Under the pieces are notes generated by a model, which did not search any database, had not been told where the DNA came from, and worked only from the letters and a program-made list of their open reading frames with translations. Below are positions 1-8,590 of a DNA stretch of 64,000 nucleotides, in pieces (positions within the stretch are counted from its first letter, which is position 1; every line of letters starts with the position of its first letter). The DNA comes from CALEUX01 sp037439945. Lineage in GTDB: Bacteria > Bacteroidota > Bacteroidia > Bacteroidales > Marinilabiliaceae. The translations under genes were made by a program, and so were the position numbers. The stretch spans positions 1 through 64,000 of the forward strand of contig JBBIVA010000003.1 of NCBI GenBank assembly GCA_037439945.1, in the 5' to 3' direction.

Positions 1-111
1 AGCTTACCCGGGCATCCCATATAATAAAAGTGATAACTTTGTTACTGATTTTGCTGCAAATTAATTGTTGCTTATTGGGTTAAGTTATTTATAAATAAAA
101 TTGTAATCTGA

Positions 112-2400
112 ATGAAAGGATATAAATACATACTTTTCTATGTAATAATAATATGTATTTTAATTGTAGCATTGTTTTTTATCATTTCGGGCGGGGCAAA
201 AATTGAAAAAGAAGTAGGAATTACCTCATTGCCTATTGATAATGACCGTTTAGGTGATTTTATTTCACATATTAAAGCACATTTTCATAGTCCTTTATCA
301 ATCCTACTTTTTCAGATTGTTGTTATAATATTTGCTGCACGCATCATAAGCTGGTTGTTTAGAAAAATTGGTCAACCTGTTGTCATTGGCGAAATTATTG
401 CTGGCATTATACTGGGGCCATCATTGTTGGGATTCTATTTCCCTGAAATATCGAATCTGATATTTCCTGTAAAATCGTTAAACAACCTTCATTTTGTAAG
501 TCAGATAGGATTAGTCCTTTTTATGTTTACAGTTGGGCTTGAACTTGATTTAAGGGTGTTAAAATCTAAAGCGAAACAAGCCATAGTAATCGGTCAGGCA
601 AGTGCAATATTTCCTTTTATTGCCGGGCTGTTGCTGGCTTATTCCCTTTATCCGTTGTTTGTTTTGGAAAACGTATCCTTTGTATCATTTGCATTGTTTT
701 TCGGCATTGCCATGAGTGTATCAGCCTTCCCGGTTTTGGCAAGAATTGCACAAGAAAGGGCGATTCATAAAACCAAAACAGGCACAATAGTGATGGCTTG
801 TGCTGCATCTAATGATTTGCTGGTTTGGTCGATACTTGCAGTTGTAATATCAATTGTCAGGTCGGGTTCATTCTTAAGTGCAACTTACACCATAATGTTC
901 GGGTTAATCTACATTTTTCTGATGGTTAAATTAGTCCGTCCATTTCTTCAACGGATTGGAGAATTACACCCATCAAAAGCGAACCTTAGCAAACCCATTG
1001 TTGCTATTTTCTTTACAGTGCTTATTCTTTCTGCATTCATTTCTGAAGTAATTGGTATTCATGCTTTGTTTGGAGCTTTCTTAGCCGGCGCAATTATGCC
1101 TGATAACTTAAAGTTTAGAAGCTTGTTCATAGAAAAAGTGGAAGATGTGTCAATTGTCCTTTTATTGCCTTTGTTCTTTGTTTTTACCGGACTTCGCACA
1201 CAAATCGGACTTATTGACGACCCTCTATTATGGAAAACCACAGGATTGATAATCTTGGTTGCCATTTCCGGAAAATTAATAGGAACGACTTTGACAGCAA
1301 AAGTTTTTGGCCAAAACTGGAAAGATAGTTTAGTTTTAGGGACACTTTTAAATACAAGGGGTTTGATGGTATTAATAATCCTGAACATAGGTTATGATTT
1401 AGGTGTTTTTTCATCAGAAATATTCACCATGTTGGTGTTAATGGCATTAGCCACCACCCTGATGACAGCTCCTGCATTAACATTAATCAATAAAATTTTC
1501 TATTCTGATTCGTTACAAACTGCAAATGAAATAAGTAGAAGAAGTAAATACAACATACTGATTTCTTTTGCCAATCCGGAAATGGGTAAATCGTTGCTAC
1601 GATTAGCACACAGTTTTGTTAAAGAATTACATGAAAATGCAAACATTACAGTAATGCATTTGGCAGAAAGCAATGAACTGCATCAATATAATATTGAGCA
1701 ATATGAATCAGAGAGTTTTGAAGCAGTTATTGATGAATCCAGATTTCTAAATCGGAAAATTTCAACACTGTTCAAAGCATCGGGTGATATTGTAACCGAC
1801 ATAACCGAAATTGCAAACAAGGGAAACTATGATTTACTTTTAATTGGAACCGGAAAATCAATATTTGAAGGCAATCTTTTAGGAAGTATATTGGGGTTTA
1901 CTACAAAAATCATCAATCCTGATAGACTAATTAATCAAATTGTTGGCAAAGAAAGCTTATTTGGTAATATCCCTTTTGACCCCAAAACACAATTAATTCT
2001 CAATAAAAGCGATATTACTGTAGGTATCTTGATAGATAAAGGCTTAGTAAACTGCAATTTGATTATAGTGCCTGTCTTGTCTGAAAACGACATAACAATT
2101 TTGAAATTCGCACAAAAACTTATAAAAAACTCAGGTGCACAAATCACATTTATTGACCTGTCTGGCATTATTGAAAACAACATCCATTTAAAAGAATCAA
2201 TAAAACGTATTGAGCAAATTGCCCCCAATCATGTTAATTGCATAAAAGTTTCCCATATACCCACAGACCTATTATCAAAACAAAATCTGATGATAATAAG
2301 CGATACAGGTTGGAAAAAAGCTATAGAGCAAAAATTTGAATGGCTAAAAAATATACCATCAACTCTGATTATTTCAGACAAATCAAATGAATCCTTCTGA
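112..2400 (+). CDS. CPA2-family cation/proton antiporter with C-terminal cytosolic domain
   Basis: An inner-membrane protein predicted to exchange Na+ or K+ for H+. Residues 6-26 form an extra N-terminal membrane segment; the antiporter domain runs from about 60 to 470 with the family motifs GQPVVIGEIIAGIILGPSLL (87-106) and FTVGLELDL (139-147). The ion-site pair is N234-D235 rather than D-D, which in this superfamily is associated with electroneutral exchange. Residues about 480-762 have no membrane segments and resemble the universal-stress-like cytosolic domain found in related antiporters. The gene stands alone, with the next gene convergent. Family assignment is secure; the transported ion is not readable from sequence. 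Confidence 0.9.
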   Translation: MKGYKYILFYVIIICILIVALFFIISGGAKIEKEVGITSLPIDNDRLGDFISHIKAHFHSPLSILLFQIVVIIFAARIISWLFRKIGQPVVIGEIIAGIILGPSLLGFYFPEISNLIFPVKSLNNLHFVSQIGLVLFMFTVGLELDLRVLKSKAKQAIVIGQASAIFPFIAGLLLAYSLYPLFVLENVSFVSFALFFGIAMSVSAFPVLARIAQERAIHKTKTGTIVMACAASNDLLVWSILAVVISIVRSGSFLSATYTIMFGLIYIFLMVKLVRPFLQRIGELHPSKANLSKPIVAIFFTVLILSAFISEVIGIHALFGAFLAGAIMPDNLKFRSLFIEKVEDVSIVLLLPLFFVFTGLRTQIGLIDDPLLWKTTGLIILVAISGKLIGTTLTAKVFGQNWKDSLVLGTLLNTRGLMVLIILNIGYDLGVFSSEIFTMLVLMALATTLMTAPALTLINKIFYSDSLQTANEISRRSKYNILISFANPEMGKSLLRLAHSFVKELHENANITVMHLAESNELHQYNIEQYESESFEAVIDESRFLNRKISTLFKASGDIVTDITEIANKGNYDLLLIGTGKSIFEGNLLGSILGFTTKIINPDRLINQIVGKESLFGNIPFDPKTQLILNKSDITVGILIDKGLVNCNLIIVPVLSENDITILKFAQKLIKNSGAQITFIDLSGIIENNIHLKESIKRIEQIAPNHVNCIKVSHIPTDLLSKQNLMIISDTGWKKAIEQKFEWLKNIPSTLIISDKSNESF

Positions 2401-3010
2401 ATGAATTGTCCTTTTATAGGTTTACACAAAAAGTGAAATTGAATTTGTACCAACAACAATCCACCTTGTTTAGGCTCCTGAATTTAAGGTACGGATGGAA
2501 AAAGTTGAGATTGCCCGGTTTTTGAGAAATATAAAAACTTAACCCCATTTCTTTTTTTCTCTGTAAATAGAAGTATGTGAATAAGTACAAATGTTAATAA
2601 CCCATTTGAAATGAACGGTTATTTTATTATGTTTTTCTCAAAATATTAATTTTCAGACAGAAATAATTTTTGTTTTTATTAAGTTTTTTAACAATTAGGC
2701 ATTATTTATTAATTGGTTGTGGTTGTTAGAAGACTTTTTTTGTCCGATTAATTAGAAAAATTAGTAAAGCAAATAAATATTGCTTATGGTCTGGGTCTCC
2801 CATATCAAAGCGAGGATAGTTTTAAAAGTATATTTAACAAAAATGCACTTTCAGTTTATTATTTTTCTGGTTTAATAATAAAGATTAAACTCATCCGAAA
2901 CCTTTAATTTTTTTGTAGCCAATTTCAGGTTTACCATACTTCCCCACCTACGATGATGAAATAATTATCACCAGTGGCGAAAGTATGGCAGTTGACTATT
3001 TGATTGGTTA
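2401..3010. other. Intergenic region between convergent genes
   Basis: About 610 AT-rich bases between the convergent antiporter and T9SS cargo genes. No credible gene is visible. The only structure seen is an interrupted inverted repeat at 2934-2988, listed separately. Confidence 0.6.
2934..2988. repeat. Interrupted inverted repeat, possible terminator of the T9SS cargo gene
   Basis: CCATACTT (2934-2941) pairs with AAGTATGG (2981-2988), and CCAC (2944-2947) with GTGG (2975-2978) after a 2x2 internal loop. It lies 22 bases beyond the stop of the minus-strand gene at 3011, so it could end that transcript, but no clear U-run follows. Confidence 0.4.
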
Positions 3011-4351
3011 TTACTTTTTTAGAATTTTTATAGTTTGGCTTTCAAACGACAAACCTGAAATTTTTATAATAAAATATCCTGAAGATAAACCCAGAAGGTT
3101 GAGAGTTATAGCACGGTCATAAGTTTTCCAATCAAAACTCTTTGTTTTTTTCCCGTTTATATCATAAACATCTACAATTGCATTATCGGTAAATGGTTCA
3201 ACTGCATAAAGCCAAACAATATCATCTGTCACTGTTGGGAAGGCTCTTATTTTTTCGTGCTTAAATTCTTTATTACTTTCAACCGATGTTGTTACCGGGG
3301 TATCTCCATTTAAAACAAAACCCAAAGATAGTGCCCAACCGCCATCAATCCTTATCGGATTTGGAAAAGTGGGGTAAGTGTGCCCGAAGGAAAAAACTGT
3401 TGGGTCTGAAATAAGTGCAATTCCCTTTGAAACCGGACTTTTAGTTTGCATGGCAAGAAGACCATTAGTGCCACTATATTGCATTGCTATATAGTACGAT
3501 TTGCCCGGTTCAAGTATTACTGTATTGCTTGGGATAGACGCATAAACGGTATCTGGTTTAATTCCGGAAACAGAAACTTCATTTGTAACAGCTAAAAGTC
3601 CAAAGGCATTATTATATAAAGCAAATTTTACTGAACCATTGGGGTTACAAACAGCTGTTTTTAGCCCAAATTGCCTTAGCTCATGATTTGTGCCAACCGG
3701 CATGGTAAAATAGTTAAAAAAAATTGTCCCAGATAGTAATTCCAGATAATTGGTGCAGTTAAAATCCAGAATTTCGTCTTTGGGCACAATAGGTGTTGTT
3801 AACAGCTTTCCTTTCAGTAAAAACCCCGCGCTAAAGCCCCAACCGCCATGAACGGCTCTCGGGTCAGGTAGGTTTGGATAAATGTTACTTGTATTAAATA
3901 TGGTATTTTCTATTCCCGTGGCAATGCCTGAGTTTACCACTGTAGAAGTATATTTTATGGTTAAATTATTAACACCTGAAAAAATCATAACCGCGAAATA
4001 TGATTCGCCCGCTTTGAGTGTTATTGTTCCGGGGTTAACTGATGCTAAAGCTTTATCTGAACCGGCGGTATAAACAACTTCATTTGACCTGAAAAGCAAA
4101 TTCCCTGAGGAATTGTATAAACCAAAAAATAGACGGTTGTTTTGGGAAGCAACATCAATTTGAATACCTATCTGGGTAAGGTCATAGTTACTGCCTGCAG
4201 GCATGATGAATGGTTGATAAATAACTGTTCCTGAAGAACAGGATAATGATTGGGAAGCTGGAAAATTTAATATGTCAGTGATTTGTGCCGAGGAATTAAG
4301 GTTAATCACAAAAAACATTAAAATAAATAGGTTGGGTACAAGATTTTTCAT
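3011..4351 (-). CDS. T9SS type A secreted protein with two internal repeats
   Basis: Exported protein of unknown function. It has a signal peptide (residues 1-23, ending NLNSSAQ), then two homologous repeats of about 155 residues (about 26-181 and 195-351). Both contain a PAG/PVG-N-L-Q-G stretch, a GLYN/ALYN strand, an AGESY/PGKSY strand and end in GGWGFSAGF or GGWALSLGF. Residues about 366-446 form a C-terminal domain ending in GYFIIKISG and a basic KILKK tail, the pattern of the Por_secre_tail (type A) sorting domain recognised by the type IX system. The repeats look like all-beta surface domains; I do not recognise a named family. No obvious operon partner. Confidence 0.8.
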   Translation of the reverse strand: MKNLVPNLFILMFFVINLNSSAQITDILNFPASQSLSCSSGTVIYQPFIMPAGSNYDLTQIGIQIDVASQNNRLFFGLYNSSGNLLFRSNEVVYTAGSDKALASVNPGTITLKAGESYFAVMIFSGVNNLTIKYTSTVVNSGIATGIENTIFNTSNIYPNLPDPRAVHGGWGFSAGFLLKGKLLTTPIVPKDEILDFNCTNYLELLSGTIFFNYFTMPVGTNHELRQFGLKTAVCNPNGSVKFALYNNAFGLLAVTNEVSVSGIKPDTVYASIPSNTVILEPGKSYYIAMQYSGTNGLLAMQTKSPVSKGIALISDPTVFSFGHTYPTFPNPIRIDGGWALSLGFVLNGDTPVTTSVESNKEFKHEKIRAFPTVTDDIVWLYAVEPFTDNAIVDVYDINGKKTKSFDWKTYDRAITLNLLGLSSGYFIIKISGLSFESQTIKILKK

Positions 4352-4564
4352 AATGCAAAATTTAAGTTAATTTGAAAAAAAAATGGGTTATATTTTGAAT
4401 TCAATTCATCAAAATTCAACGATTTGATGTTCCTCAAATTTCATCAATAAATTTAAGTAATTTTTAATTATTCATAATCAGTTTATTATTAATTTTTAAG
4501 GCTAATATATCTAACAGTTGGCTTGCTAAAACAAACCCTTCAGTCCGGTTCTTAAAAATCAATT

Positions 4565-4651
4565 TTTATTATGATGAAACCAGCCCCGATTGTTCGGGGC
4601 GAGTTCTCCCTATGTATCGGTGACCTTAATCAAAAAATTATTTACGGATGA
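4565..4651 (+). repeat. Mosaic palindromic intergenic element, copy A
   Basis: Contains a GATGAAAC lead, a perfect 7-bp hairpin (GCCCCGA/TCGGGGC, 4-base loop, 4583-4600), a GAGTTCT module with the imperfect palindrome CCCTATGTATCGG, and a tail CTTAATcAAAAAATTAtttACGGAT. The same order recurs at 60205-60301 with most positions conserved, although the intergenic surroundings differ. Confidence 0.8.
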
Positions 4652-4832
4652 AAAAAGTAAGGGCGCCTGCTACATTAGCGCTTAAACGAAAAATTTTAAC
4701 CTGATTAGTCATTAGGAATGCAATGCCCTGAACTTTGGCTTAGGATGGTTTAACCCTTGCGGATTGTGGGTACAGGCTTCTTTAGAAAAACTTAATTTGT
4801 AAGTGTTCCTGGTTACAAATATTTTGGTTTTC

Positions 4833-4937
4833 TTAAATTATTTGTCAAAATAGAAGGCATGTAATCAATAACTTAAGACTATAAATTTCTAATGACGGTC
4901 ATTAAAAAAAATTGGCTAAAGACAAATTTGGGTTAAA
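4833..4937 (+). repeat. 105-bp MITE-like element, copy 1
   Basis: Matches the reverse complement of 62378-62482 along its full length at roughly four in five positions, including the blocks ACTTAAGACTATA, TTTCTAATGAC-N-GTCATT and AGACAAATTTGGGTT. ATTTGTC near one end pairs with GACAAAT near the other, and the centre is the palindrome TAATGAC-G-GTCATTA. It carries no coding sequence. Confidence 0.8.
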
Positions 4938-5133
4938 ATGTATGTTAAACCTACCGTTGACAATCGAAGTTTTCTTATTGGGTACAGATGTGTAATTTGC
5001 GTTATAGCATAACAATAAAAAACTATTGAAATAAAACATCCTAATCTGAACCAAATAAAGGATCGGTTGTTTTAATTGTAATAAGTCTAAATAAAAGCAA
5101 TTAATAACAGTAGAAATTTAAACCAGAAAAATT

Positions 5134-5736
5134 ATGGCATTTGAATTACCAAAATTAGATTACGCATATAATGCACTAGAACCTCATTTTGACGCAGCAA
5201 CCATGGAAATTCATCACACAAAACACCATGCTGCATATGTTAATAATCTGAACGCAGCTCTTGCCGGTGGTGCCGGAGAACAAAAATCCCTTGAAGAATT
5301 AATGGCCGAAATATCCAAGTATCCTGTAGCTGTTAGGAATAATGGGGGTGGGCATTATAACCACTCACTTTTTTGGAAGCTAATTGGCCTTAACGGAGGC
5401 GTGAAACCCTCAGGAGACCTTCTTGCAGCCATTGAAAAAAGCTTTGGCTCATTCGATGCATTTAAGGAAGAATTTTCTAAAGCGGCTGCAACGCGATTTG
5501 GTTCGGGCTGGGCATGGCTGGTAAAACAACCCGATGGAAAACTGGTAATTGGCTCTACCCCCAACCAGGATAACCCGTTAATGGACATTTCTGAGCTCAA
5601 AGGAAAACCTTTATTGGGACTGGATGTATGGGAACATGCCTATTATCTGAAATATCAAAACCGACGTCCCGATTACATACAGGCTTTCTGGAATGTGGTT
5701 AACTGGAATTTTGTATCATCACTTTACAAGGGTTAA
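5134..5736 (+). CDS. sodA: Superoxide dismutase, Mn-type marker residues
   Basis: Converts superoxide to oxygen and hydrogen peroxide in the cytosol. The 200 residues span a complete Fe/Mn-SOD. Metal ligands by family alignment are H27, H77, D164 and H168 (LDVWEHAYY). The glycine-rich GGGHYNHSLFW stretch and the Gln supplied by the C-terminal half (STPNQDNP, Q145) match the Mn-type pattern, unlike the neighbouring paralogue. The start MAFELPKLDYAY is the usual family N-terminus. A GC-rich hairpin terminator follows at 5787, so it is probably monocistronic. Metal preference from these markers is an inference; cambialistic enzymes exist in this phylum. Confidence 0.95.
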   Translation: MAFELPKLDYAYNALEPHFDAATMEIHHTKHHAAYVNNLNAALAGGAGEQKSLEELMAEISKYPVAVRNNGGGHYNHSLFWKLIGLNGGVKPSGDLLAAIEKSFGSFDAFKEEFSKAAATRFGSGWAWLVKQPDGKLVIGSTPNQDNPLMDISELKGKPLLGLDVWEHAYYLKYQNRRPDYIQAFWNVVNWNFVSSLYKG

Positions 5737-5786
5737 TTTCGTTTGTGGGCTTACCATGTAATTTGAAAAAAAAAGGATTATGATAA

Positions 5787-5815
5787 CCCCGGGGCAATAC
5801 TCCGGGGATTTTTCA
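5787..5815 (+). terminator. Intrinsic terminator after the Mn-type SOD gene
   Basis: CCCCGG (5787-5792) pairs with CCGGGG (5802-5807) across a 9-base loop and is followed by ATTTTTC, about 50 bases after the stop codon. Confidence 0.75.
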
Positions 5816-5964
5816 ACAAGCCTTGCACCACGTGGGTACATTATAAGCCAATACTGGTTTTAACTTATTGCACCCCCGGATATTGGGGATATCAAAGAGA
5901 GTTTTGTTCTAAATCATTGCCAGCCCAAATATTTTTTTCACTACTATCCGATAAAAAGTGGTTT

Positions 5965-6100
5965 CGTCCCTAACGTGACAAAAGTTCAATTCTCAATTAA
6001 GTGTTTTACCTATGTTTAGTCCCTAATGGTACTGTGCCGTCAGGTACATAATATAGGTAAAGATGAATCGACCCCAATTTTCAGTGTCCTGTAGGGACAC
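5965..6100. repeat. Decayed cluster of short intergenic dyads
   Basis: CGTCCCTAACGTGAC near 5965, TAGTCCCTAATGG near 6018, TGTGCC-gtca-GGTACA (6033-6048) and GTGTCC-tgtag-GGACAC (6084-6100) lie close together. The wording GTCCCT / TGCCGTCAGG / TAGGGACAC resembles an interspersed repeat I recall from other Bacteroidota intergenic regions, here apparently degraded. Confidence 0.5.
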
Positions 6101-6222
6101 CCCAATTAGTTGGCATTATAGCATCTTATCGAAAAATTATCGGACAGTAGTGATTTTTTTTGTTAAATTAAACCATGTGAATAATCGGTTTATTATTCAT
6201 GTTCTATTAAGGAATTTTTGGT

Positions 6223-6230
6223 TAAATTTG
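6223..6230 (+). promoter_or_regulatory. Bacteroidota -7 box for the Fe-type SOD gene
   Basis: TAAATTTG fits TAnnTTTG exactly and lies 24 bases before the chosen ATG at 6255. No convincing -33 TTG was found. Its position supports starting the protein at 6255 and not at the upstream in-frame ATG. Confidence 0.45.
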
Positions 6231-6254
6231 TTAGAAATAATAAAACCTACAGCC

Positions 6255-6830
6255 ATGAAATTCCAATTACCAGAGTTGCCCTATACTTTAGATGCATTGG
6301 AGCCATACATTTCAAAAAAAACTCTTGAGTTCCATTATGGTAAACACCACCAGGCATATGCCAACAATTTGAACAACCTTATTCAGGGAACCGAATTTGA
6401 AAACGCAAACCTCGACACAATTGTTTTGAAATCAGATGGGGCTGTTTTTAATAACGCTGCACAAGTTTGGAACCATACCTTTTATTTTATGTCATTTTCT
6501 CCGGGTGGTGGCGGGGTACCAAAAGGTAAGCTGGCTGAAGCCATTGATAAAACCTTTGGTTCGTTTGATAAATTTAAAGAATTGTTTTCACAGGCGGCTG
6601 CAACACTCTTCGGTTCAGGCTGGGCCTGGTTGGTAAAACGACCCGATGGTTCACTCGATATTATTAAAGAAAGCAATGCAGGCAATCCGCTGCGTAATGG
6701 TTTAACACCCATTTTAACCTGCGATGTTTGGGAACATGCTTACTATCTTGACTATCAAAACCGGAGGCTGGATTATATTCAGGGATTCTGGAATTGTATA
6801 AGTTGGGAAGTAGTTGAAAAACGGTTTTAA
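6255..6830 (+). CDS. sodB: Superoxide dismutase, Fe-type marker residues
   Basis: A 191-residue Fe/Mn-family SOD. I chose the ATG at 6255 (MKFQLPELPYTLDALEPY), the normal family start; an in-frame ATG at 6063 would add 64 residues without SOD similarity and would place the promoter inside the gene. Ligands by family alignment are H27, H74, D157 and H161. The Gln in FNNAAQVWNHTFYF (Q70) and small residues in ESNAGNP (A142) are the Fe-type arrangement, opposite to the gene upstream. Having both types side by side suggests cover for varying iron and manganese supply, which is an inference. Confidence 0.93.
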   Translation: MKFQLPELPYTLDALEPYISKKTLEFHYGKHHQAYANNLNNLIQGTEFENANLDTIVLKSDGAVFNNAAQVWNHTFYFMSFSPGGGGVPKGKLAEAIDKTFGSFDKFKELFSQAAATLFGSGWAWLVKRPDGSLDIIKESNAGNPLRNGLTPILTCDVWEHAYYLDYQNRRLDYIQGFWNCISWEVVEKRF

Positions 6831-6923
6831 AATTGCCTGGATACACAGGAATATTTTAAGCCCTTTAATGCCGGTAATTTTTTCAGGGTTAACTTACACA
6901 GGAAACCGATTAATAATTAGTAT

Positions 6924-7499
6924 ATGAGCAGTTTAAAAGAATTGATTTTAAAAAACCGCAGTTGTAGGCGTTTTCATCAGGAAGTTGCCATACCAGTTGA
7001 AACATTGAGAGAACTTATAGATTTAGCCCGGATTTCATCATCGGCACGTAATTCCCAATCAATTAAATATATTATTTCAAACACCCCCGACCGCAATGCC
7101 CTTATTTTTCCACATCTTTCGTGGGCAGGGTATCTAAAAAACTGGAATGGGGCAGTTGAGGGTGAGCGTCCATCAGCATATCTTATAATGCTTAGTGATA
7201 CCCGCATTACTGATAATTATTTTTGCGATGAAGGTATATTCGCTAATAATATTTTGCTGGGAGCCACAGAGATTGGCTTAGGAGGTTGCATAGTAGGGTC
7301 AATTGAAAGGGTAAAACTTCAAAAGGAGCTAAGAATCCCCATGTATTTTAAAATTATACAGGTAATAGCTTTGGGTAAGCCAAAGGAAGTGGTGGTACTT
7401 GAAGATGCAAAAGATGGTGATATAAAATACTGGCGCGATGAAAATGGGGTTCATCATGTACCCAAAAGATCTCTTGATGAATTAATTGTTGACTTATAA
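6924..7499 (+). CDS. Nitroreductase-family FMN oxidoreductase
   Basis: A 191-residue protein with the nitroreductase fold. The N-terminal KNRSCRRFHQE followed by LARISSSARNSQSIKYII is the FMN-phosphate and isoalloxazine binding segment, and the DEGIFANNILLGATEIGLGG helix (about residues 100-119) is the typical C-terminal dimer and flavin-contact part. Such enzymes reduce nitroaromatics, quinones or flavins with NAD(P)H; the substrate cannot be told here. It follows the Fe-type SOD gene by 93 bases on the same strand and precedes folE by 65, so one redox-related transcript is possible but not shown. Confidence 0.88.
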   Translation: MSSLKELILKNRSCRRFHQEVAIPVETLRELIDLARISSSARNSQSIKYIISNTPDRNALIFPHLSWAGYLKNWNGAVEGERPSAYLIMLSDTRITDNYFCDEGIFANNILLGATEIGLGGCIVGSIERVKLQKELRIPMYFKIIQVIALGKPKEVVVLEDAKDGDIKYWRDENGVHHVPKRSLDELIVDL

Positions 7500-7564
7500 T
7501 TATTGATTCAATTGCTTTAACCCATTACATTTAAAGGCTTTTATTAAATTTTTAACTATTCAGT

Positions 7565-8188
7565 ATGGAGTTTTCTTTGAATGGTGACCATGGGTATTCA
7601 ATGGTTGAAACCTATAATGATGAAATTACCCATAAGCTATCTGAACACTATAAAGGGACATTGGTATTACTTGGAGAGGACCCAACCCGGGAAGGGCTTG
7701 AAAAAACACCGCAAAGAGTTGCCAAGGCCATGCAGTTTTTAACACAGGGATATAGCATGAAACCTGATGAAATAATAAGGTCAGCCATGTTCCGGGAAGA
7801 TTACCAACAAATGGTTGTAGTAAAGGATATTGAGTTATATTCGATGTGCGAGCACCACATGCTGCCATTTTTTGGTAAGGCACATGTCGCATATATTCCA
7901 CGCCATCATATTACAGGGTTAAGCAAAATTGCAAGGGTAGTTGAGGCTTTTGCTCGGCGTTTGCAGGTTCAGGAAAGGTTAACAACCCAAATAAAAGAGT
8001 GCATACAAAACACTTTAAACCCTTTGGGGGTTGCTGTTGTTATTGAGGCTCAGCATATGTGTATGCAAATGCGGGGAGTTCAAAAGCAACATTCGGTTAC
8101 TACAACTTCTGATTTTACCGGGGCCTTTAAAAAAAATATGGCCACACGTGAAGAATTTTTCAATATTATAGGGTCAAATTTACATTAA
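7565..8188 (+). CDS. folE: GTP cyclohydrolase I
   Basis: Converts GTP to 7,8-dihydroneopterin triphosphate, the first step to tetrahydrofolate and, in many bacteria, to queuosine-type precursors. The zinc site is visible as C95 and H98 in MCEHHMLPFFGK and C166 in QHMCMQMRGV; the substrate-pocket segments GLSKIARVVEAFARRLQVQE (118-137) and QKQHSVTTTS are intact. At 207 residues it is normal length and complete. About the first 20 residues (MEFSLNGDHGYSMVET) are not conserved, and M13 could be an alternative start. No terminator was recognised downstream. Confidence 0.96.
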   Translation: MEFSLNGDHGYSMVETYNDEITHKLSEHYKGTLVLLGEDPTREGLEKTPQRVAKAMQFLTQGYSMKPDEIIRSAMFREDYQQMVVVKDIELYSMCEHHMLPFFGKAHVAYIPRHHITGLSKIARVVEAFARRLQVQERLTTQIKECIQNTLNPLGVAVVIEAQHMCMQMRGVQKQHSVTTTSDFTGAFKKNMATREEFFNIIGSNLH

Positions 8189-8590
8189 TAAGGATTTGGC
8201 GGTATAATATTTTGCAAATAAAATGTAATCTGAAATTACTTTTACAACCGCACTAAAAAAGCGTTGTTAACAATATTCCTTATTAGCCATATGAAAATAA
8301 TATTGGGTTAATTCTTGCTTTTTATTTTATAATAGGTCGTTAAACTTTTTTAATTTGCTAAATTTTTAATTCATACAAACATGCTGCTGAACGTGTAATG
8401 TGTTTAAAATCAAGAACCTGATTTTGTCTAACATCTAATATTCTAAAAATCTGACAATCTATTGATATTATTGAAAAAGATTAAATGTGGTATAGCAATA
8501 CTGGTTTTTATTTCGGTCATAATACTTACTCCGGTTTATTTTTCACGGTTTAATATTATACCTTTAGATTGATTTATGTAATTTTCCCCT
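8189..8590. other. Intergenic region between convergent genes
   Basis: About 400 AT-rich bases between folE and the DUF4249 gene. No known gene. A 33-codon TTG-initiated open frame at 8471-8572 with one hydrophobic segment is discussed as a finding. Confidence 0.5.

Larger units (their letters stand above)
4352..5133. other. Intergenic region carrying two repeat elements
   Basis: About 780 bases between the divergent T9SS cargo gene and the first superoxide dismutase gene. It holds a copy of the mosaic palindromic element (4565-4651) and a copy of the 105-bp MITE-like element (4833-4937). No credible coding sequence was seen, nor a clear TAnnTTTG box for either gene. Confidence 0.7.
5737..6254. 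other. Intergenic region between the two SOD genes
   Basis: Contains the terminator of the first SOD gene, a cluster of short GC-containing dyads around 5965-6100 and the promoter of the second SOD gene. An open frame upstream of 6255 runs through these repeats and the promoter, so it is not taken as coding. Confidence 0.7.

Noticed and set aside
2919..3122. Plus-strand open frame with protein-like composition after the antiporter
   Set aside because: It runs antisense into the T9SS cargo gene, has no start codon at its beginning and no recognised similarity.
6063..6254. N-terminal extension of the Fe-type SOD from an upstream ATG
   Set aside because: The extra 64 residues have no SOD similarity and run through decayed repeats and the likely promoter; the family start is at 6255.
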